From positions 1 to 64,000 of the forward strand of contig NZ_BBJP01000004.1 in assembly GCF_000739595.1 (NCBI RefSeq): a stretch of DNA of 64,000 nucleotides. The letters are read 5' to 3'. A program made the position numbers and the translations under genes. This DNA comes from Halorubrum halophilum. Lineage in GTDB: Archaea > Halobacteriota > Halobacteria > Halobacteriales > Haloferacaceae. Shown here piece after piece: positions 18,040-27,250 of this stretch. Position 1 is the first letter of the stretch. Each line of letters starts with the position of its first letter. The notes below the pieces were generated by a model, which worked only from the letters and a program-made list of their open reading frames with translations, was not told where the DNA came from and did not search any database.

Positions 18040-19068
18040 TCAGCGTTCTCGCTCCGGCTCTCGTTCCGGCTCCTCGCCCTGTCCGAACTCGGAGCCGTCG
18101 ACATCGACGGCGTTTGGATCGAGGTCCGGATCGGTCTTCGTTTCGCTCGCGTCGCCCCCGAACAGCTCCTCGCGGGCGCAGTCGGCGCAGTAGTGGTTGT
18201 GCCGGGTCGAGTGGGTCCGGATCGGGACGCCCGCGACGACCGTCTCGTCGCGGCGCCGGCGGACGACGCCGCGCTCGAACCTCTCGCCGCAGACGATACA
18301 GGGCGCTTCCGTCCGCTCCGTCGCGGGGGTGATCCGGTGGTCGACGGTCCGGATCCGGCCGAACCGTGTGATCCCGTGTTGGCGGTCGAGCCGTCGCTCC
18401 CCCGGCGGAGAGATCGCTAGCCCGATGGCGGCAAACGCGAGCCCGAACAGCGCGACTGGGACCGAACCCACTTCGGCTGAGACGGCGGCGATCCCGAGCC
18501 CGATCAGCAGGAGAATGCCGCCCAAGAGGTAGCCGGAGAGCGTGACGAGCGGGTCGTCGTCGTCGCCGCGCGTCGTCAGTTCGTCGTCCGGGATCGGGCC
18601 GTCGGAGACGCTGAGACGACGCGTCTCTGCCATCTCGGAGTAGTTGTACCACCCGTACAGCAGGTTCCCGACGCCGCCGGTCGTCGGGAGCAGAAGGACG
18701 TGGACGGGTATCGAGCCGATATCCCTGTCGACGAGCACGACCCGATCGCCGTGGTCTTCGGTCAGCTCCCAGCCGGCATTGAGGTGGTCGCGAACCCGGA
18801 CGCGGAACTCGCGTCGGGCGTCCGGATCCACGGCGTCACCGACCTCGGTGCTCTCGCACGGCGCGCCGCAGTTCGCGCAGAACTCGTCGTCTGGCGCGAC
18901 GGACTCGCCGCACTCTGTGCAGTACGCGGACGGGGCGTCGTCTCGCGAGTCCGCAGCGCGCAGGTCGGCGCCACAGCCCGGACAGAAGTTCGCGTCTGGC
19001 GCGACCGCGCTGTTGCACTCGCGACACCGATCGGTCCGCGGCGGGGCGTCGTTCCGCTCGGAGGGCAT
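18040..19068 (-). CDS. Zinc-ribbon membrane protein of unknown role
   Basis: A 342-residue protein. Two N-terminal zinc ribbons use Cys15/18/29/32 and Cys50/53/64/67. A charged soluble region follows, with LNAGWELTEDHGDRVVLVDRD, then two membrane helices (about 190-235), then a third Cys pair set (CIVCGERF and HYCADCARE) and an acidic tail. I do not recognise a functional family. ATG 19068 (MPSERND) is preferred because earlier starts overlap the kinase gene upstream; the gap to that gene is 25 bases, so the two may share a transcript. Confidence 0.72.
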   Translation of the reverse strand: MPSERNDAPPRTDRCRECNSAVAPDANFCPGCGADLRAADSRDDAPSAYCTECGESVAPDDEFCANCGAPCESTEVGDAVDPDARREFRVRVRDHLNAGWELTEDHGDRVVLVDRDIGSIPVHVLLLPTTGGVGNLLYGWYNYSEMAETRRLSVSDGPIPDDELTTRGDDDDPLVTLSGYLLGGILLLIGLGIAAVSAEVGSVPVALFGLAFAAIGLAISPPGERRLDRQHGITRFGRIRTVDHRITPATERTEAPCIVCGERFERGVVRRRRDETVVAGVPIRTHSTRHNHYCADCAREELFGGDASETKTDPDLDPNAVDVDGSEFGQGEEPEREPERER

Positions 19069-19093
19069 CGGAGGCGGTTCGTGCGGCGGGCGG

Positions 19094-20209
19094 TTAACTC
19101 CTCTCCCGCCGGTCTCGTCGACGCAGTCGGAGCGAGACGTCGTTGCCACCGAGGTCGCTCGCGGCGAAGGACAGCTCCCCGCCGAACGTCTCGACGGTTA
19201 GCTCGGTGAGCCAGAGTCCGAGCCCGCTCCCGTGGTGGGTCGATGTTATCTCCGAACCGTCGAGGATCACGTCCCGCTCGTCGGCGGGGATCCGCGGTCC
19301 GTCGTCCTCGACGTGGATCGCGATCCACTCGTCGGATGCCGCGCCGGGGGCGTCCTCGGCGTCGTCGACCCGGACCCGGACCCGCGGCTCCGGTCTCGGG
19401 TTGTGCTCTATCGCGTTGTCGACGAGGCTGTCGATCGCGTACCGCAGGCGGCTGTCGGCCATCACCGGTCCGTTGTCGGCGATATCGACCTCGATCGCGG
19501 CGCTCGGCGACTGTTCCCGGTGATCGTCGACGACCGCTCGAACCATCGGTTCGGGATCGATGTCCGTCGCCTCGTCCGTGGGATGTTCGAGGACGCGGCG
19601 GATGTGACTCGCCTCTTCGGCCAGTCGTTCCAGCTCGTGGGCGGCCCGCTCGATCGTGGCCGCCACGTCCGTCGTCTCGCCGCCCTGATCGTCCAGCTCG
19701 GCCAGCAGCCGCGTCGTGTGACCGGCGACGACGTTGGCGTTGTTCCGGAGATTGTGCCGGAGGACCCGATTCAACACCTCTAGCCGCCGTTCGTTCCGAG
19801 ACACCTCCGTGAGGTCGGTGTAGACGGCGAAGCCGCCGTCGAGATCACCGGTTCCGCCCTCGCTGCCGGCGTACGGAATTCCGCGGTACAGGAACTCTCG
19901 GAGCCCGGTCGCGGTCTCGCGGGTCACCTGCTGGTAGTTGATCTCGCCGGAGGCCGTGTTCGCGTCCAACCCCTCCGCCTCCGCGAGCTTCCAGTCGGGG
20001 ACGACCCACTCGTTGAGCGATTCGCCGTGTATCTCGTCGGCGTCGTAGCCGAAGACGTCCACGAACGCCCGGTTGACGTCGCTGACGACGGGATCGCCGT
20101 CGACGAGGTCGAACTCGACGACCGCGTCCTGAACGTGCTCGATGAGGTGCCGATACCGGTCGGTCTCCGTCTCGCCGTCGACACGTCCGTCGATCGTCTC
20201 ACGTGCCAT
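19094..20209 (-). CDS. PAS-domain sensor histidine kinase
   Basis: A 371-residue soluble kinase. A PAS domain spans about 18-135 (VVEFDLVDGDPVVSDVNRAF to YTDLTEVSRNE). The H-box VLRHNLRNNANVV places the phospho-acceptor at His152. The ATPase domain shows the N-box VDNAIEHN, VEDDGPRIP (G1) and GSGLGLWL (G2). This layout is very common in haloarchaea. No response regulator is adjacent, so its partner is unknown. It probably senses a cytoplasmic signal. Confidence 0.92.
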   Translation of the reverse strand: MARETIDGRVDGETETDRYRHLIEHVQDAVVEFDLVDGDPVVSDVNRAFVDVFGYDADEIHGESLNEWVVPDWKLAEAEGLDANTASGEINYQQVTRETATGLREFLYRGIPYAGSEGGTGDLDGGFAVYTDLTEVSRNERRLEVLNRVLRHNLRNNANVVAGHTTRLLAELDDQGGETTDVAATIERAAHELERLAEEASHIRRVLEHPTDEATDIDPEPMVRAVVDDHREQSPSAAIEVDIADNGPVMADSRLRYAIDSLVDNAIEHNPRPEPRVRVRVDDAEDAPGAASDEWIAIHVEDDGPRIPADERDVILDGSEITSTHHGSGLGLWLTELTVETFGGELSFAASDLGGNDVSLRLRRRDRRERS

Positions 20210-20370
20210 GTCGAGGCTCCACTGTCACGGAGTCCGTAGGCCGATCCGGCTGTTAAGCGTGTAGCCGTGGGAAGATATTGCGACGTATCGTGGAAGAATT
20301 GATCGTTCGACGGAAATGTCTGGGTATAAAAACTCGGAGTAGACACATCGTCTGTTCTACCGTTGCGTTG

Positions 20371-20428
20371 CCTGCGGATCGCGCTTTCGGCCTGCGGATC
20401 GCGCTTCGGTCTGCGAATCTCCCTTCGG
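20371..20428. repeat. Short tandem repeat in the spacer before the hydrolase gene
   Basis: Three units of 20, 19 and 19 bases follow each other: two nearly identical copies of CCTGCGGATCGCGCTTCGG and a diverged copy TCTGCGAATCTCCCTTCGG, then a partial fourth. The rest of the 303-base spacer 20210-20512 holds no gene that I can support. The repeats lie 85-142 bases upstream of the next start. Confidence 0.75.
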
Positions 20429-20512
20429 CCCGCAAATTACCACCCGCGACGCCGCGTTCGGATCCGCGGTGTCGACTTTTATTACGACTCGCTGAGACGT
20501 ACCACGCGTACC

Positions 20513-21235
20513 ATGGAACTCACCTGGCACGGCCACTCCACGTGGCACGTCGTCGTCGACGACACGGAACTCCTGATCGATCCGTTCTTCGACAACCCGA
20601 AGACCGATGTCGACCCGGAGGAACTCGACCCCGACTACCTCCTCCTGACCCACGGTCACTCGGACCACATCGGCGACGCCGACCGATACGAGGGCGCGAC
20701 GGTGGTCGCCACCCCCGAGTTGACGGGGTACGTCCAGGACAACTTCGGCCACGACGACGCCGTCGGCGGCATGGGGATGAACATCGGCGGCACCGTCGAG
20801 TGCGGCGACGCGTGGGTGACGATGGTTCGCGCGGACCACTCGAACGGAATCGACAACGGCTACGGTACCTCCGCCGGGATGCCGGCCGGGTTCGTGATCG
20901 GCGACAAGAAGCCGACCCAGGAGTCAGATGCCGACTGCACGACGTTTTACCACGCGGGCGATACGTCGCTGATGTCCGAGATGGTGGACGTGATCGCGCC
21001 GTACCTCGAACCCGACGCCGCCGCGCTGCCGACTGGCGACCACTTCACGATGGGCCCCGCCGGGGCCGGCATCGCCGCCGACTGGGTGGGCGCCGACGTG
21101 GTGTTCCCGATGCACTACGACTCGTTCCCGCCGATCGAAATCGAGACGCAGGAGTTCGTCAACGAGGTGAAGGCGGCCGGCGCCGCGGCCGAACCCGTCG
21201 TCCTCGAGGGCGACGAGACGTACGTGTTGGAGTAA
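20513..21235 (+). CDS. UPF0173-type metal-dependent hydrolase
   Basis: A 240-residue metallo-beta-lactamase fold protein. It begins [11 protein letters not shown], and the metal motif [10 protein letters not shown] lies near 45-54. Further ligands appear in HAGDTS (about 148-153), and near the end in [10 protein letters not shown]. These match the UPF0173 group of small MBL-fold hydrolases. The substrate is unknown. ATG 20513 is used since the homologous region starts there; the tandem repeat lies just upstream of it. A T-run terminator follows. Confidence 0.88.
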   Translation: MELTWHGHSTWHVVVDDTELLIDPFFDNPKTDVDPEELDPDYLLLTHGHSDHIGDADRYEGATVVATPELTGYVQDNFGHDDAVGGMGMNIGGTVECGDAWVTMVRADHSNGIDNGYGTSAGMPAGFVIGDKKPTQESDADCTTFYHAGDTSLMSEMVDVIAPYLEPDAAALPTGDHFTMGPAGAGIAADWVGADVVFPMHYDSFPPIEIETQEFVNEVKAAGAAAEPVVLEGDETYVLE

Positions 21236-21261
21236 TCGGAGCCGGCACGCGGCGGTGATCG

Positions 21262-21273
21262 TTTTTTTTTTTT
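21262..21273 (+). terminator. T12 run downstream of the hydrolase gene
   Basis: Twelve consecutive T bases begin 26 bases after the stop in otherwise GC-rich DNA. Archaeal transcription ends at such U-rich tracts. No strong stem precedes it. Confidence 0.6.
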
Positions 21274-21451
21274 CACGCGACGACACGCCGGAGAGCCGCG
21301 GGACTCGGATTTCGATCGGTGACTGCGTCGCCGCGTTCTCATGGCTATAGAATACTATTCGGAGACGAATAAATATTATACAAACAGGGGTAGATTCCGT
21401 TGATCTCCAAGAGCATGAAATAACACTATAGATTTAAATTAATAATAAATC

Positions 21452-21471
21452 AGAAGACTTCTAAATAAAAG
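21452..21471 (+). promoter_or_regulatory. Inverted repeat next to the TATA box of the sugar porter gene
   Basis: AGAAGACTTCT (21452-21462) is a perfect 5-1-5 inverted repeat. It abuts the TATA-like run CTAAATAAAAG, which is 26-36 bases before the ATG at 21497. Binding there would cover the TFB/TBP site. The surrounding 21340-21480 is strikingly AT-rich. Confidence 0.5.
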
Positions 21472-21496
21472 ACGGTTACGGTCAGATTGGTACGTC

Positions 21497-22894
21497 ATGT
21501 CAACCGCAGATATGCGGGCTGTGATCCGCGGAGAGGGCGGCCGATTCGTCTACATCGTCTCCGCGCTCGCAGCGCTCAACGGACTCCTGTTCGGGTTCGA
21601 CACCGGGATCATCTCCGGAGCCATCCTCTTCATCGACACGACCTTCGAGCTGACGCCGCTGGTGGAGGGGATCGTCGTCAGCGGCGCGATGGTCGGGGCG
21701 GCCGCCGGCGCGGCCGTCGGCGGGCAGATCTCCGACCGAATCGGCCGCAAACGGTTCATTCTCCTGTCGGCCGGGGTGTTCTTCCTCGGCTCGTTCCTCC
21801 TGGCGGTCGCGCCGACCGTCGAGGTGCTCGTCGCGGGGCGGATGATCGACGGGATCGCCATCGGCTTCGCGTCGATCGTCGGCCCCCTGTACATCTCCGA
21901 GATCGCGCCCCCCTCCGTCCGCGGCGGCCTCACGTCGCTGAACCAGCTGATGGTCACCGTCGGGATCCTCTCGTCGTACTTCGTCAACTACGCCTTCTCC
22001 GGCTCCGGCTCGTGGCGGATCATGCTCGGCGCGGGGATGGTCCCCGCCGTCGTGCTCGCGATCGGCATGCTCCGGATGCCCGAGAGCCCCCGGTGGCTCT
22101 ACGAGCAGGGCCGGACCGACGAGGCCCGCGCCGTGCTCCGCCGCACGCGCGACGGCGACATCGAGCCGGAGCTCTCCGATATCGAGGCGACCGTCGAGGC
22201 GCAGTCCGGAAACGGGGTCCGGGACCTCCTCAGCCCGTGGATGCGCCCGGCGATGGTCGTGGGTCTCGGGCTCGCGATCTTCCAGCAGATCACCGGGATC
22301 AACGCGATAATGTACTACGCGCCGACGATCCTGGAGTCGACCGCGTTCGGGAGCTCGCAGTCGATCCTCGCGTCGGTGGCCATCGGGATCGTCAACGTCG
22401 GGATGACGGTCGTCGCGATCCTCCTCGTCGACCGCGTCGGACGACGCCCGCTCCTGCTCGTCGGGACCGGTGGGATGATCGGGTCGCTGACCGTCGCCGG
22501 GCTCGTCTTCCAATTCGCCGACCCGACCGGCGGGATGGGGTGGCTGGCGACGCTCACGCTCATCGCGTTCGTCGCGTTCTTCGCGATCGGGCTCGGACCG
22601 GTGTTCTGGCTGCTCATCTCCGAGATCTACCCACTCGCCGTCCGCGGGAGCGCGATGGGGCTCGTGACCGTCGCCAACTGGCTCGCGAACCTCGCCGTGG
22701 CGCTGTCGTTCCCCGTGCTGCTCGACGGGATCGGCACCCCGATGACGTTCTGGCTGTTCGGCGTCTGTAGCGTCGTCGCGCTCCTCTTCACCTACCGCAC
22801 CGTTCCCGAGACGAAGGGCCGGACGCTGGAGGCGATCGAGGCCGACCTCCGGGGCGCGACCGGGGCGTCGGCGGAGGTTCCGGGAGACGACTGA
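21497..22894 (+). CDS. Sugar porter family MFS transporter
   Basis: A 465-residue, 12-helix transporter. Sugar porter signatures are clear: GLLFGFDTGIISGA in helix 1, DRIGRKR in loop 2-3, GRMIDGIAIGFASIVGPLYISE, PESPRWL in loop 6-7, QQITGINAIMYYAP in helix 7, DRVGRRPLL, and the C-terminal PETKGRTLEAIE. This is a proton-coupled or facilitative hexose or pentose carrier in the cytoplasmic membrane. It stands alone, with an AT-rich promoter that contains an inverted repeat, so its expression is likely regulated by substrate. The sugar is not known. Confidence 0.92.
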   Translation: MSTADMRAVIRGEGGRFVYIVSALAALNGLLFGFDTGIISGAILFIDTTFELTPLVEGIVVSGAMVGAAAGAAVGGQISDRIGRKRFILLSAGVFFLGSFLLAVAPTVEVLVAGRMIDGIAIGFASIVGPLYISEIAPPSVRGGLTSLNQLMVTVGILSSYFVNYAFSGSGSWRIMLGAGMVPAVVLAIGMLRMPESPRWLYEQGRTDEARAVLRRTRDGDIEPELSDIEATVEAQSGNGVRDLLSPWMRPAMVVGLGLAIFQQITGINAIMYYAPTILESTAFGSSQSILASVAIGIVNVGMTVVAILLVDRVGRRPLLLVGTGGMIGSLTVAGLVFQFADPTGGMGWLATLTLIAFVAFFAIGLGPVFWLLISEIYPLAVRGSAMGLVTVANWLANLAVALSFPVLLDGIGTPMTFWLFGVCSVVALLFTYRTVPETKGRTLEAIEADLRGATGASAEVPGDD

Positions 22895-22997
22895 GCGAGC
22901 GCGGTAACAGCCGATCGAGCGCGCCGTCGTTCGGTGAACTTCCGACGTTCCGATGCCGGTAACCTTTATCCCCGCGAGACCGAATCGGAGAACGACT

Positions 22998-23396
22998 ATG
23001 GCAGACATCGAGACATCCACCGTTTCCGAGGAAGGCTACGCCTGCACGAGTCAGGTCGGCGAGTTCGACCTGCAGATCGACGCGACCGACGAGACGGGAC
23101 CGAACCCGAACGCCGCGCTCGTCGCGACGTACGCCTCCTGTTACCTCCCCGCATTCCGCGTCGGCGGGAGCCAGCGCGGCGAGGAGGAGCTCGGCAAGGT
23201 CCAGATCGACGCGAGCGCGGAGCTCGACGACGACGACGACCTGGAGTCCATCGCTTTCGACGTACACGTCGAGGCCGACCTCGACGACGAGACCGCGGAC
23301 GACATCGCCGAGCGCGCCGAGGGCATCTGTCACGTCCACAGCGCGCTGCGCGACGGCCTCCACGCCGACATCAGCGTCTACCCTGGCGCGTTCTGA
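22998..23396 (+). CDS. OsmC-family protein
   Basis: A 132-residue thiol-dependent hydroperoxide reductase-like protein. The conserved region LVATYASCYLPAF (about 40-52) has the first redox Cys at 47, and the second Cys lies in EGICHVHSALRDG near 111. That pair reduces organic peroxides in the OsmC/Ohr group. ATG 22998 follows a TATA-like CCTTTATCC about 30 bases upstream, in accord with leaderless starts. A T-run near 23436 follows the gene. Confidence 0.88.
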   Translation: MADIETSTVSEEGYACTSQVGEFDLQIDATDETGPNPNAALVATYASCYLPAFRVGGSQRGEEELGKVQIDASAELDDDDDLESIAFDVHVEADLDDETADDIAERAEGICHVHSALRDGLHADISVYPGAF

Positions 23397-23494
23397 GCCG
23401 GCGTCGCGAACGCTTCGAGGGTCCAGCGGTTCAACGATTTTTTGCGTTAGCTCGCACGGTTCGGGAGCCGTCGGACCGTCCCGCAAAGCGTTCC

Positions 23495-25729
23495 TCAGGG
23501 CCGCTCGACGCCTGTGAACTCGAAGCGGGCGCCGCCGTCATCGCCCTCCGTCAGCGTCACCTCCCAGCCGTGGGCCTCCGCGATGCGCTCGACGATGGCG
23601 AGCCCGAACCCGGTTCCCGACTCTGAGGTGGTGTGGCCGCTCTCGAACACCTCGTCGCGGCAGTCTTCCGGGATCCCGGGGCCGTCGTCCTCGACGTAGA
23701 ACCCGTTCGGGAGATCGCCGACGACGACGCGGTCCCCGCCGTGTTCGGCCGCGTTCCGGAAGAGGTTCTGGAGCAAACGCTTGAGCCGGCCGGGGTCCGC
23801 GAGCACGTCGCGTTCGGTCTCGACGGCGATTTCGATCGAGCCGGCCGTCTCGTCCTCTCGGCCGCCGTCATCGTCGTCGCCCACGCCGTCGATCGACCCG
23901 AGCGCCTCGTTCGCGTATCGGGTCGCCAGCTCGCCGAGCGGGACGGGATCGACCGACCCCACGGCGTCGCCCTGCCGGGCGAGGGTAAGCACGTCGTCGA
24001 TCAGCCGCTCCATCTCGTCGAGCGCGGTGTCACAGCGGTCGAAGTACGACTCGTTGCCCGTCTCTCGGGCGAGCCGGAGGTACCCGGAGAGCACGTTGAG
24101 CGGGTTCCGGAGGTCGTGCGAGACGATGTTCGCGAACTCGTCGAGCCGCTCGTTCTCGCGCTCGATCCGGCGCTCGTACGCCTTCCGCTCCGAGATGTCG
24201 CGGCTGGTGGCGAGGAACCGGTCCTCGCCCCGCACGTCGACGCGGCGGACGTGCACCTCGACCGGGAACGTCGTGTCGTCAGCCCGTCGAAACGTCGTCT
24301 CCAGTCGGCGCGTCTCGCCCATCTCGATGCGCTGCCAGAGGTCGATCCCCTCCGCCGGGTCCAGCTCCGCGTCGATCTCCCAGACGTCCATCCCCGCGAT
24401 CTCCTCGCGGTCGTAGCCGAGCTCGGCCGCCATCACCGGGTTCGCGTCGACGATCTCGCCCGCCTCGTCGTGGATGTCGATCATGTCCGGGGAGTCCTCG
24501 AAGAGGGCCTCCAGCCGAGCCGACGTGCGTTCGAGTTCCCGCTGGCGGCGGCGCTTCTCGGTCACGTCGCGGGCGACCCCGAGCACCCCGTCGAACTCGC
24601 CGTCGATGACGAGCCGCCGGAGCCCGAAGTCGACGATCGCGTCGGACCGGTCGGCGAGGTCCAGTTCGACCGACCCGGACAGCGTCTCGCGGTCGCCGGA
24701 GACCAGCGCCGCGAACGGGTCGTTGTCGCTGGTCTCCCGAAGCCGCTGTAACAGGGGGCTCTTCCGACCGACGAGTGCCTCGCGGGTCGAATCGTACACC
24801 TCGGTCAATCGGTCGTTGACGACCGCGAACCGTCCGTCGGCGTCGTACAGGGCCACGGAGTCGGGAAGTTCGTCGACGAGGCGCCGATAGCGCTCCAGGT
24901 CGCGCTCGCGCTGTTTCTTCTCGGTCACGTCCCGGAAGTACACCGACAGTCCGGTGTCGGAGGGGTAGGCGTCGATCGCGAGGTCCAGATCCGGGCCGTC
25001 GAAGTGAAACTCGAAGTCGGCCGGCTCCCCGGTCGCCATCGCCTCGCGGAACCGCTCTTCCAGTTCGGTCCCGCGGAGCGCCTCGAACCGGTCCCAGATC
25101 CGGTCGCCGAGCAGGTCGTCGGCATCGCGGTCGAGCAGCTCCGCCGCCTGCTCGTTGAGGTACGAGAGTCGCCAGGACTCGTCGATGCCGCAGAACGCGT
25201 CAGTCATCCGGTCGAGGTGCTCCGTCACCCGGCACTCGGTGTGCGACCGAGACACGACGCGCTCGACTCGGGACGCGAGCGTCGCGTAGGGGTCGTCGGT
25301 GTCGTCGGTGTCGTCGGTATCGGCGAGATCCTCGGTGTCGGCGTGGCCCTCATCACCGCCCACCGGCAGGTACTCGTCGACGCCCGCGGCGACTGCCTCG
25401 CTCGCGACCGCTTCCGACCCGCGGGCCGTGAACAGCACGAATGGGAGGTCGTCGACGCGGTCGCGAACGGCGCGGAGGAACTCGACGCCGTCCATTCCGG
25501 GGAGATCGTAGCCGCTGACGACGCAGTCGACCTCGCCGGAGTCGACGACGCCGAGGCCCTCAGTCGCGTCGGCGGCCGCCGTCACCGCGAACCGGGAGGC
25601 GCGGGCCTCGATGGCCGACGCTGCGCGATCCCCGACAGCCGGCTGATCGGCGACGAGGAGCACTCGCACCGGTTCGGACCGCGTATCTGCCGCGAGCGCG
25701 TCCGATCTGCGATCCTCCCGTGTCGTCAT
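23495..25729 (-). CDS. Hybrid histidine kinase with degenerate receiver and three PAS domains
   Basis: A 744-residue soluble kinase. An N-terminal receiver-like domain (about 20-130) lacks the phospho-acceptor: the normal Asp position in VVSGYDLPGMDG is Gly73, and the usual Lys near its end is Val (YLPVGG). A short linker with three ADTDD-like repeats follows. PAS domains lie at about 165-275, 280-395 and 400-520. The H-box IVSHDLRNPLNVL has His538. The ATPase domain shows NLFRNAAEHG, VEDDGPGIP and GTGFGLAIVERI. The kinase half looks intact, so the receiver probably acts in protein contact, not by phosphorylation. Confidence 0.92.
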   Translation of the reverse strand: MTTREDRRSDALAADTRSEPVRVLLVADQPAVGDRAASAIEARASRFAVTAAADATEGLGVVDSGEVDCVVSGYDLPGMDGVEFLRAVRDRVDDLPFVLFTARGSEAVASEAVAAGVDEYLPVGGDEGHADTEDLADTDDTDDTDDPYATLASRVERVVSRSHTECRVTEHLDRMTDAFCGIDESWRLSYLNEQAAELLDRDADDLLGDRIWDRFEALRGTELEERFREAMATGEPADFEFHFDGPDLDLAIDAYPSDTGLSVYFRDVTEKKQRERDLERYRRLVDELPDSVALYDADGRFAVVNDRLTEVYDSTREALVGRKSPLLQRLRETSDNDPFAALVSGDRETLSGSVELDLADRSDAIVDFGLRRLVIDGEFDGVLGVARDVTEKRRRQRELERTSARLEALFEDSPDMIDIHDEAGEIVDANPVMAAELGYDREEIAGMDVWEIDAELDPAEGIDLWQRIEMGETRRLETTFRRADDTTFPVEVHVRRVDVRGEDRFLATSRDISERKAYERRIERENERLDEFANIVSHDLRNPLNVLSGYLRLARETGNESYFDRCDTALDEMERLIDDVLTLARQGDAVGSVDPVPLGELATRYANEALGSIDGVGDDDDGGREDETAGSIEIAVETERDVLADPGRLKRLLQNLFRNAAEHGGDRVVVGDLPNGFYVEDDGPGIPEDCRDEVFESGHTTSESGTGFGLAIVERIAEAHGWEVTLTEGDDGGARFEFTGVERP

Positions 25730-25792
25730 CTGTTTGGGTGTCGAGTCTCCGACATGGTAATTATTGCTATTCTGATTGTCAGGTCCCCCTCG

Positions 25793-25978
25793 TCACGCCG
25801 ACGCGTACGCGACGACGGCGCTGGACGCGACGTACCCGATCGCAGCCAGGATAAGGGCCGCGACGAGCGCGACCGCGAACTCCCGAGCGATCGCGAACGC
25901 GAGCAGGAAGCCGGCCATGCCGACCGCGTTCGCACACAGCAGCCGGAGCGTTCGGTAGGACGGCTCTCGGGTGGACAT
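25793..25978 (-). CDS. Small membrane protein with two helices
   Basis: A 61-residue frame: a short charged N-terminus (MSTREPSYRTLRLL), then two hydrophobic segments, AVGMAGFLLAFAIA and ALVAALILAAIGYVASS. It is too short for a family call but has normal haloarchaeal codon use. A longer frame running upstream to 26767 is not supported by composition, so I place the start at 25978. Confidence 0.55.
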   Translation of the reverse strand: MSTREPSYRTLRLLCANAVGMAGFLLAFAIAREFAVALVAALILAAIGYVASSAVVAYASA

Positions 25979-26126
25979 AGCCGCGCTACGACTCCTCGGA
26001 CCAAAAACCCACGAGTCGCCGGCAGGCCGAGAGCGTCGGCACGCGGTTCGCCGCCGATCGCGACCTGAGTCGGTTTCGGGGGAAGCGGGGAACGGTTTAG
26101 GACGGATGCCGCGGCCACCCGCCCCA

Positions 26127-26471
26127 ATGCGACCGCGAGACGACCCGGCGGAGCGGGGCCGAGATCCGACAGGACGGCGACGCCGACCAAACGCCCGGGA
26201 ACGGGCCCGTCCTCGCCGGGACAGCGAGACTACTCCGCGCGGGAGGGAGTGCCGAGCCGGAGCGTCTCCGGCCCTCGTTCCGGGTGCGACGCTCGCCGCG
26301 CTGGGCGTCGTCGCGATCCTCGCGGCGGTGCGGTCGGCGAGCGGCCTTCTCCGAGAGTGGTCCCTCGCGCTCGCGGTCCCTCTCGCCGTCGCGGGGTGTT
26401 GGTTAGGCGCGCTCGCCGTCGCGCACGTCGCGGCCAGAGTGGCCGCGAGACGGGTCGGTGAGGGGCGGTGA
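26127..26471 (+). CDS. Small hypothetical membrane protein
   Basis: A 114-residue frame. The first ~50 residues are very Arg-rich and lack conserved features. The rest holds two hydrophobic stretches (ALVPGATLAALGVVAILAAV and LALAVPLAVAGCWLGALAVA). The Arg-rich front may be out-of-frame noise, so a later start is possible. It is divergent from the preceding small membrane protein. I do not recognise it. Confidence 0.4.
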   Translation: MRPRDDPAERGRDPTGRRRRPNARERARPRRDSETTPRGRECRAGASPALVPGATLAALGVVAILAAVRSASGLLREWSLALAVPLAVAGCWLGALAVAHVAARVAARRVGEGR

Positions 26472-26546
26472 AACCCGCAGCGACGGTCCCTCTCGTCGAT
26501 GACCCCCCGCGGAACGGTTTTGGGGACGGCGCGGAAAGTGACGCGT

Positions 26547-27107
26547 ATGGTCGCGATGGAATCCGACTCGGAGCTCGACCGGGGCGACGCCGCGCCCGCG
26601 TTCGATCTGCCGGGCACCGACGGCGAGACGCACACGCTCGAGGACTTCGACGCGGACGCCCTGCTCCTGGTGTTCACCTGCAACCACTGCCCGTACGCGC
26701 AGGCGAAGTTCGACCTCCTCAACGACCTGGCGGCCGAGTACGACGACCTGGCCGTCGTGGGGATCAACCCGAACGACGCCGCGGAGTACCCCGACGACTC
26801 CTTCGAGGCGATGCGCGAGCGCGTCGCCGACGGGACGATCGCGTACGACGCGTACCTCCGCGACGAGACCGGCGAGGTCGCGGACGCGTACGGCGCGGTC
26901 TGTACCCCCGACCCGTTCCTGTTCGGCCGCGACGGCGACGACTTCCGGCTCCGGTACCACGGCCGGCTCGACGACGCGCTGAACCCCGACGACGAGCCGA
27001 CCGAGTTCTACGTCCGCGACGCCGTCGACGCGGTCCTCGCCGGCGAGGAGGTCGAGGTCCCGGACCGCCCCTCGCGGGGCTGTTCGATCAAGTGGCCGGA
27101 GGAGTGA
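26547..27107 (+). CDS. Thioredoxin-fold peroxiredoxin-like protein
   Basis: A 186-residue protein of the AhpC/TSA redoxin type. It begins with DAAPAFDLPGTDGETHTL, and the active-site strand is LLVFTCNHCPYAQAKF, with a CNHC pair near residues 46-49. A third and fourth Cys occur at AVCTPDP and SRGCSIKW near the C-terminus, which recurs in this subgroup. It likely reduces peroxides or disulphides in the cytoplasm. ATG 26547 and 26556 are both possible starts. Confidence 0.85.
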   Translation: MVAMESDSELDRGDAAPAFDLPGTDGETHTLEDFDADALLLVFTCNHCPYAQAKFDLLNDLAAEYDDLAVVGINPNDAAEYPDDSFEAMRERVADGTIAYDAYLRDETGEVADAYGAVCTPDPFLFGRDGDDFRLRYHGRLDDALNPDDEPTEFYVRDAVDAVLAGEEVEVPDRPSRGCSIKWPEE

Positions 27108-27250
27108 GGGGCGGACGGGACCGAGCGGCGGCGCTTTTTAAGTAGCCCGCGCGGGTGAGGACGTAGCTACGCAGATTACTTATAAGCGAAGAGCTCTGTC
27201 CGACCGATCTGGATGCGATCCTACAAGTCGCTCCGCTGGTAAGTGGGAAC

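Noticed and set aside
25293-25332. Short repeat in the histidine kinase gene (GTCGTCGGT units)
   Set aside because: It encodes the acidic linker TDDTDDTDD and is a normal low-complexity stretch in haloarchaeal genes.
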